A stretch of 64,000 bases of DNA, taken from the NCBI RefSeq assembly GCF_019204005.1, contig NZ_JAGSPA010000004.1, forward strand, positions 124,001 to 188,000. Direction: 5' to 3'. Below the pieces are notes generated by a model. That model was given only the letters and a program-made list of their open reading frames with translations. It was not told the DNA's origin and did not search any database. The position numbers and the translations under genes were made by a program. How positions within the stretch are numbered: position 1 is the first letter of the stretch; every line of letters starts with the position of its first letter. Positions 60,822 through 64,000 of this stretch are shown one piece after another. This DNA comes from Pacificimonas pallii. Its GTDB lineage: Bacteria; Pseudomonadota; Alphaproteobacteria; Sphingomonadales; Sphingomonadaceae.

Positions 60822-62495
60822 ATGACCATGGATCAAGATAACGCGCATTCTCCGACGGCCGATCGGCACCCCCTTTCGCGTCGCTTCATGGCTGCGATCA
60901 GCCTTGCGCTTCTGCCGATTGGCATCATCGCCGTCGCACTGTCGATCAACAGTTTTCGCGACGCCCGTGAGCAGGCGGTCATCCGTGTCGAAGCGCGCGG
61001 CGCGGCGCTCGCGCTGGAGGTCGACAATGTGTTGGCCGATCACGGACTGGCGCTGCGTGCCCTGGCGGCAAGGTCACTCGATAGTCTGAGTTCGCGGCAA
61101 GTGTGCGATGATGAACTGACGCGTTTCGCTGATCTCGATCCGCTTTTCGGACGGCTGTTCCGGATCGGCGAATCGGGCCGAACGCTATGCCGCTCCAGTG
61201 GCGGGGCAGGCGGGGCGGGGCAGGACCTTTCGGACCAGGACATAGCGAGCGTCATGGCCATCGACACGCGTTCGTCAGGTGTTGGCTCGGCCCTGTTTTT
61301 CAGCGAGACACGCGGCCATCTTATCTATGCCGTCAAAAGCGCGACACCGGCCGCCGCGCGCGGCAGCGTTGTCGCGATGATCCCGGTTTCTGCGCTTCAG
61401 GAGGAACTGAGCGGTGTCGTTCGGCCGCTGAACAGCCACCTGAACGTTCAGGTCGCGAATGGCGAAAGCGGCGGGGGCGATATCGATGTCGTCAATCCGT
61501 CGCGTGGCGGCGCTCATGCGATGATCGCATCGACGCGCCTGCCTGGCCTGTCAGTTCGCTATGAAGAAGACTTGCCGCCGCTTCGGATAGGCGAGGTGGC
61601 GGCCATATTCGCCCCGCCGGTCATGTGGCTGGCAGCCATGTTGATCAGCTGGCTGACGCTGCGCAGACTGGTTGTCGTTCCGCTGGCGTCGATGCAGCGC
61701 GGACTGATGGCGCGGGCCGATGGTGATGATGATGCTGGGCTGGCACCGCGCGCGGGCAATACGCGGGAGCTGGCGGAATTTGCCGAGGCCTTTGACGAGC
61801 TTGCCGCCGAGCAGCGGCTCGACCGGCAGGACCGTGAAGCGGCGCTCGCCGCGCAGGAACGCCTGGTGCGCGAGGTGCATCACCGGGTGAAAAACAATCT
61901 GCAGATCATCACCAGCCTGATCAGTCTGAAAGGCCGCGGCACCGACGATCGGGGCGAGCACCGCGCCTATGGCACCATTCAGATGCGTGTGACCGCGCTG
62001 GCGCATGTCCACCGCTGGTTACATGCCGATGATCTGTCGCGCGGCGTCGATCTGGCGGCCCTCTTCACAGATTTGTGTTCTGGCCTCGAAGGCAGCATTC
62101 GCGCTGTCGAAGGTGTGGCGACCACGATAGAAACCCGGCTTGCGCGGATGTTTGTCGGACAGGACGCTGCGGTTCCCCTCTCATTTCTCGTGACGGAAAT
62201 CATCGCCGGAACGGCCGCGCACATGACCGGAGCGCAGGACATGACCGTTCAGGTCACGCTGCGGGAGGTGGAGCAGGGCCGCGCCATTATGGAGATCGGC
62301 GGTCAGGCGTTCGCCGGCGACGACCCCTTCGTGCAGGGCCAGACGACCCCAAGCGCGCGCATCGTGCAGGGCATGGTTCGCCAGCTTCGGACGAAGCTGC
62401 ACCACGATGCGGAAAAAGGAATATATAGTTTCAAGATCGCTGTCGCCGACGACGCCGACGAAAGGAAATCGAAACGGATACGCCCGGTCGATTAA
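60822..62495 (+). CDS. phyP: PhyP-like sensor protein: HisKA_2 histidine-kinase relative with degenerate ATPase domain
   Basis: A 557-residue membrane protein: helix at about 21-43, a periplasmic sensor domain to about 255, a second helix (260-280), a short linker and a HisKA_2 domain with the phosphotransfer motif REVHHRVKNNLQIITSLISLKGRG (His353/354). The catalytic domain lacks the N-box Asn (VTEIIAGTAAH at 458-467) and has no DxGxG box, so ATP binding looks lost. In Sphingomonas, PhyP is a kinase-like negative regulator that dephosphorylates PhyR; position beside phyR and this degeneration fit that role. An ATG at 60828 is an alternative start. Confidence 0.8.
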   Translation: MTMDQDNAHSPTADRHPLSRRFMAAISLALLPIGIIAVALSINSFRDAREQAVIRVEARGAALALEVDNVLADHGLALRALAARSLDSLSSRQVCDDELTRFADLDPLFGRLFRIGESGRTLCRSSGGAGGAGQDLSDQDIASVMAIDTRSSGVGSALFFSETRGHLIYAVKSATPAAARGSVVAMIPVSALQEELSGVVRPLNSHLNVQVANGESGGGDIDVVNPSRGGAHAMIASTRLPGLSVRYEEDLPPLRIGEVAAIFAPPVMWLAAMLISWLTLRRLVVVPLASMQRGLMARADGDDDAGLAPRAGNTRELAEFAEAFDELAAEQRLDRQDREAALAAQERLVREVHHRVKNNLQIITSLISLKGRGTDDRGEHRAYGTIQMRVTALAHVHRWLHADDLSRGVDLAALFTDLCSGLEGSIRAVEGVATTIETRLARMFVGQDAAVPLSFLVTEIIAGTAAHMTGAQDMTVQVTLREVEQGRAIMEIGGQAFAGDDPFVQGQTTPSARIVQGMVRQLRTKLHHDAEKGIYSFKIAVADDADERKSKRIRPVD

Positions 62496-62516
62496 CCGGT
62501 GTGTGCAGAACGGCGA

Positions 62517-63272
62517 TTACATGCCGGGCGCGGACTCGCCGTCCTTATATTTGATTTCGAGGAAACGGCCTTCAATGGCAAGACGGTCGAGATCGCCGCG
62601 GGCGAGCTGTTCCGAGAGGCGCTTTAGTTCGTTTGAAATGGTGGCAAGACCCTCGCGCAGCTTGGTGTCGGCCTCGCCCCCGACCTCGCGGTAGGAAAGG
62701 GGCACGTCCACATAGGATGTCACAAGGCGCGGTAGCTCATCGCCGATCAGGCGCCGGGCATCGGTCACCACGGGCGCGTCGGCCTCTACTTTCTCCAGCT
62801 GCGGCGCGAGAATTTCGAGGCGCAGCAACAACTCGTCGACCTGAATGCGGGCAGGGGCGGGCAGTTCGTGCCTGCGCGCGGCCAGCCAGCGTTCGACGCG
62901 TACGGGCAGCGCGCCAAGTTCGGCGTTGATGATGTTATCCACCGTCGGCTCAGGTTCCTTTTTCGCGGCCCCGCGAAGCGGCAGGAACAGCGGCACGAGC
63001 GCGGCCGCACCCAATGCAAGAACCAGCAGGATGAACCCGTCAATACCGATCCCGCCGATGATCATGGCCAGGATCAGCGCGGCGACGGCGACCCCCGCGA
63101 CCGCCATGCCCGATCGCTTCAGTTTTGTCAGCCATGGTGACCGTTCCCGCGCCTCCATGCGCCGTGCCGCGGCCCGGCCGGCGTCGGATTGACGAAGCTC
63201 CCGCAGCTGGCGGTCCGCGCGGGCGGTGATGTCGTCGAACTTCGCGAGCACCTGGTCAACCGACTGAACCAT
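62517..63272 (-). CDS. XpaC-like protein
   Basis: A 251-residue protein with a charged N-terminus, two adjacent helices (AVAGVAVAALILAMIIGGIGI and ILLVLALGAAALVPLFLPL) and a helical cytoplasmic domain ending LKRLSEQLARGDLDRLAIEGRFLEIKYKD. The plan and its place five bases after a telA gene match the xpaC-telA pair known from many bacteria. Annotated relatives are called 5-bromo-4-chloroindolyl phosphate hydrolysis proteins, a name with little biochemical support. Confidence 0.75.
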   Translation of the reverse strand: MVQSVDQVLAKFDDITARADRQLRELRQSDAGRAAARRMEARERSPWLTKLKRSGMAVAGVAVAALILAMIIGGIGIDGFILLVLALGAAALVPLFLPLRGAAKKEPEPTVDNIINAELGALPVRVERWLAARRHELPAPARIQVDELLLRLEILAPQLEKVEADAPVVTDARRLIGDELPRLVTSYVDVPLSYREVGGEADTKLREGLATISNELKRLSEQLARGDLDRLAIEGRFLEIKYKDGESAPGM

Positions 63273-63277
63273 ATGGC

Positions 63278-64000
63278 CTAGCCCTCGATCGCAGTGAAGG
63301 CGGGTTTGGCATGTTCAAGCTTGGCCTGCTCCACACCCTCCGCGCGGGCGATATAGCCGCGGCTTTTCTCGACCTCGTCCGTCAGCAGATTGACCGTCTG
63401 TTTCATGGATCCGAGCGCTTCGGCCTTGAAGGTGTCGATTTCATCCATGGTGGCATAAACATTCTCGAATGCGCGTTTCAGCGTTTCGAGGGGAATGGTG
63501 GAAGATGCGGCCTGGCGATGAATTTCGCCGGTTTGGGTACGCAGCATCTCGCCGGTCGAATCGATCACACCCGCCGTCGTCGTATTGAGCGCGGTGATCT
63601 GGTCGAGGACGAGTTTCTGGTTCGTCATCGCCTGCGCCACGGTCACACCGGTACGCAGTGCGCTCACTGTCGTCGTGGACGCGCGGTCCACGCCCTTCAT
63701 CAGCTCGATATTGTTCTTTTTCACCAGATCGAGCGCAAGATAGCCCTGCACGGTGACAGCCATCTGCGTCAGCAGGTCGGTCACGCGCTGCCGCGTGTAG
63801 AACAACGCCGATTCCCGCAGTGCCTTCGCCTTGGCGGGGTCGGTCGCATCGAGTTGCGCGGCCTTCACCTCAAGCTTGCTGTCCAATGTCTTGGCGACGA
63901 AGATCATCTGTTCCAGCTTGCCCATGGTTTTCCACAGGTTCTGACGCTCGACGTCGATCGCGGCATTGTCGCGCAGCAGCTCGTCCTTGCCCGACGCCAG
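63278..64000 (-). CDS. telA: TelA/KlaA toxic-anion-resistance family protein (5' end outside window)
   Basis: The frame stays open to base 64000, so the N-terminus lies beyond the window. The visible 240 residues are helical and typical of TelA: KDELLRDNAAIDVERQNLWKTMGKLEQMIF, ALFYTRQRVTDLLTQMAVTVQGYLALDLVKKNNIELMKGVDRASTTTVSALRTGVTVAQAMTNQKLVLDQI. TelA proteins were named for tellurite resistance, but chromosomal ones are of unclear role. It pairs with the xpaC-like gene downstream. Confidence 0.9.
   Translation of the reverse strand: MASGKDELLRDNAAIDVERQNLWKTMGKLEQMIFVAKTLDSKLEVKAAQLDATDPAKAKALRESALFYTRQRVTDLLTQMAVTVQGYLALDLVKKNNIELMKGVDRASTTTVSALRTGVTVAQAMTNQKLVLDQITALNTTTAGVIDSTGEMLRTQTGEIHRQAASSTIPLETLKRAFENVYATMDEIDTFKAEALGSMKQTVNLLTDEVEKSRGYIARAEGVEQAKLEHAKPAFTAIEG

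Noticed and set aside
63278-64000. Tellurite resistance operon
   Set aside because: Only xpaC- and telA-like genes are present; chromosomal telA does not by itself indicate resistance.

Overview
The window reads as a chromosomal segment of a GC-rich alphaproteobacterium, most likely of the order Sphingomonadales. The pointers are a PhyR/NepR/EcfG general stress locus with a PhyP-like protein, three large TonB-dependent receptors with the 'IVVTG/IIVSA' plug-entry motif usual in sphingomonads, the order hflK-hflC-DUF2065-degP, ileS-lspA-DUF3035, and glnE-bcp-DUF455-M23 peptidase. No tRNA, rRNA, CRISPR array or intact insertion sequence was recognised.

Region 1 (1-8.6 kb) looks like a metal-acquisition block. 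It opens with the 3' part of an FtsX-type permease with a histidine-rich loop and a DUF3299 protein. A DUF1826 gene then diverges from an operon merC-like / TonB-dependent receptor / ABC ATPase / two DUF3526 permeases. The shared promoter region carries a Zur-box-like palindrome (2575-2589), so the whole block is plausibly zinc-responsive. Region 2 (8.6-14.3 kb) has a secreted amidohydrolase with a siderophore-type receptor, and an azoreductase divergent from a LysR regulator with a clear operator between them. Region 3 (14.3-22.8 kb) is accessory: an atypical amidohydrolase-2 protein beside 500 bp of AT-rich DNA, a degraded gene, a MASE1-PAS-GGDEF diguanylate cyclase, a cNMP-binding/thioredoxin-reductase-like fusion, and a TetR regulator facing a TonB-dependent receptor across a perfect 18-bp inverted repeat.

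Region 4 (22.8-54.6 kb) is mostly conserved core: yciB, ftsY, mtaB, dapF, ileS, lspA, a HerA-like ATPase, degP, hflCK, mrp, an Old Yellow Enzyme, cysQ, pmbA, ubiA, rsmE, pyrC, gshA, xthA, erpA and an M23 peptidase. It is interrupted by a MerR/methyltransferase insertion flanked by rearranged fragments of a DUF924 gene (27.9-29.5 kb) and by a RES/Xre toxin-antitoxin pair (51.0-52.1 kb).

Region 5 (54.6-64 kb) holds DUF455, bcp and glnE, then the general stress response locus: a short nepR (58612-58782), an EcfG sigma factor, a 47-residue membrane protein, phyR and a phyP-like degenerate histidine kinase, followed by xpaC and the start of telA. The most striking observation is that the EcfG sigma factor carries an N-terminal segment that aligns without gaps with the conserved core of NepR, its own anti-sigma factor, while a separate NepR gene lies convergently next to it. 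EcfG-type promoters (GGAAC-N16-CGTT) precede both nepR and phyR; the nepR one would give a nearly leaderless mRNA.
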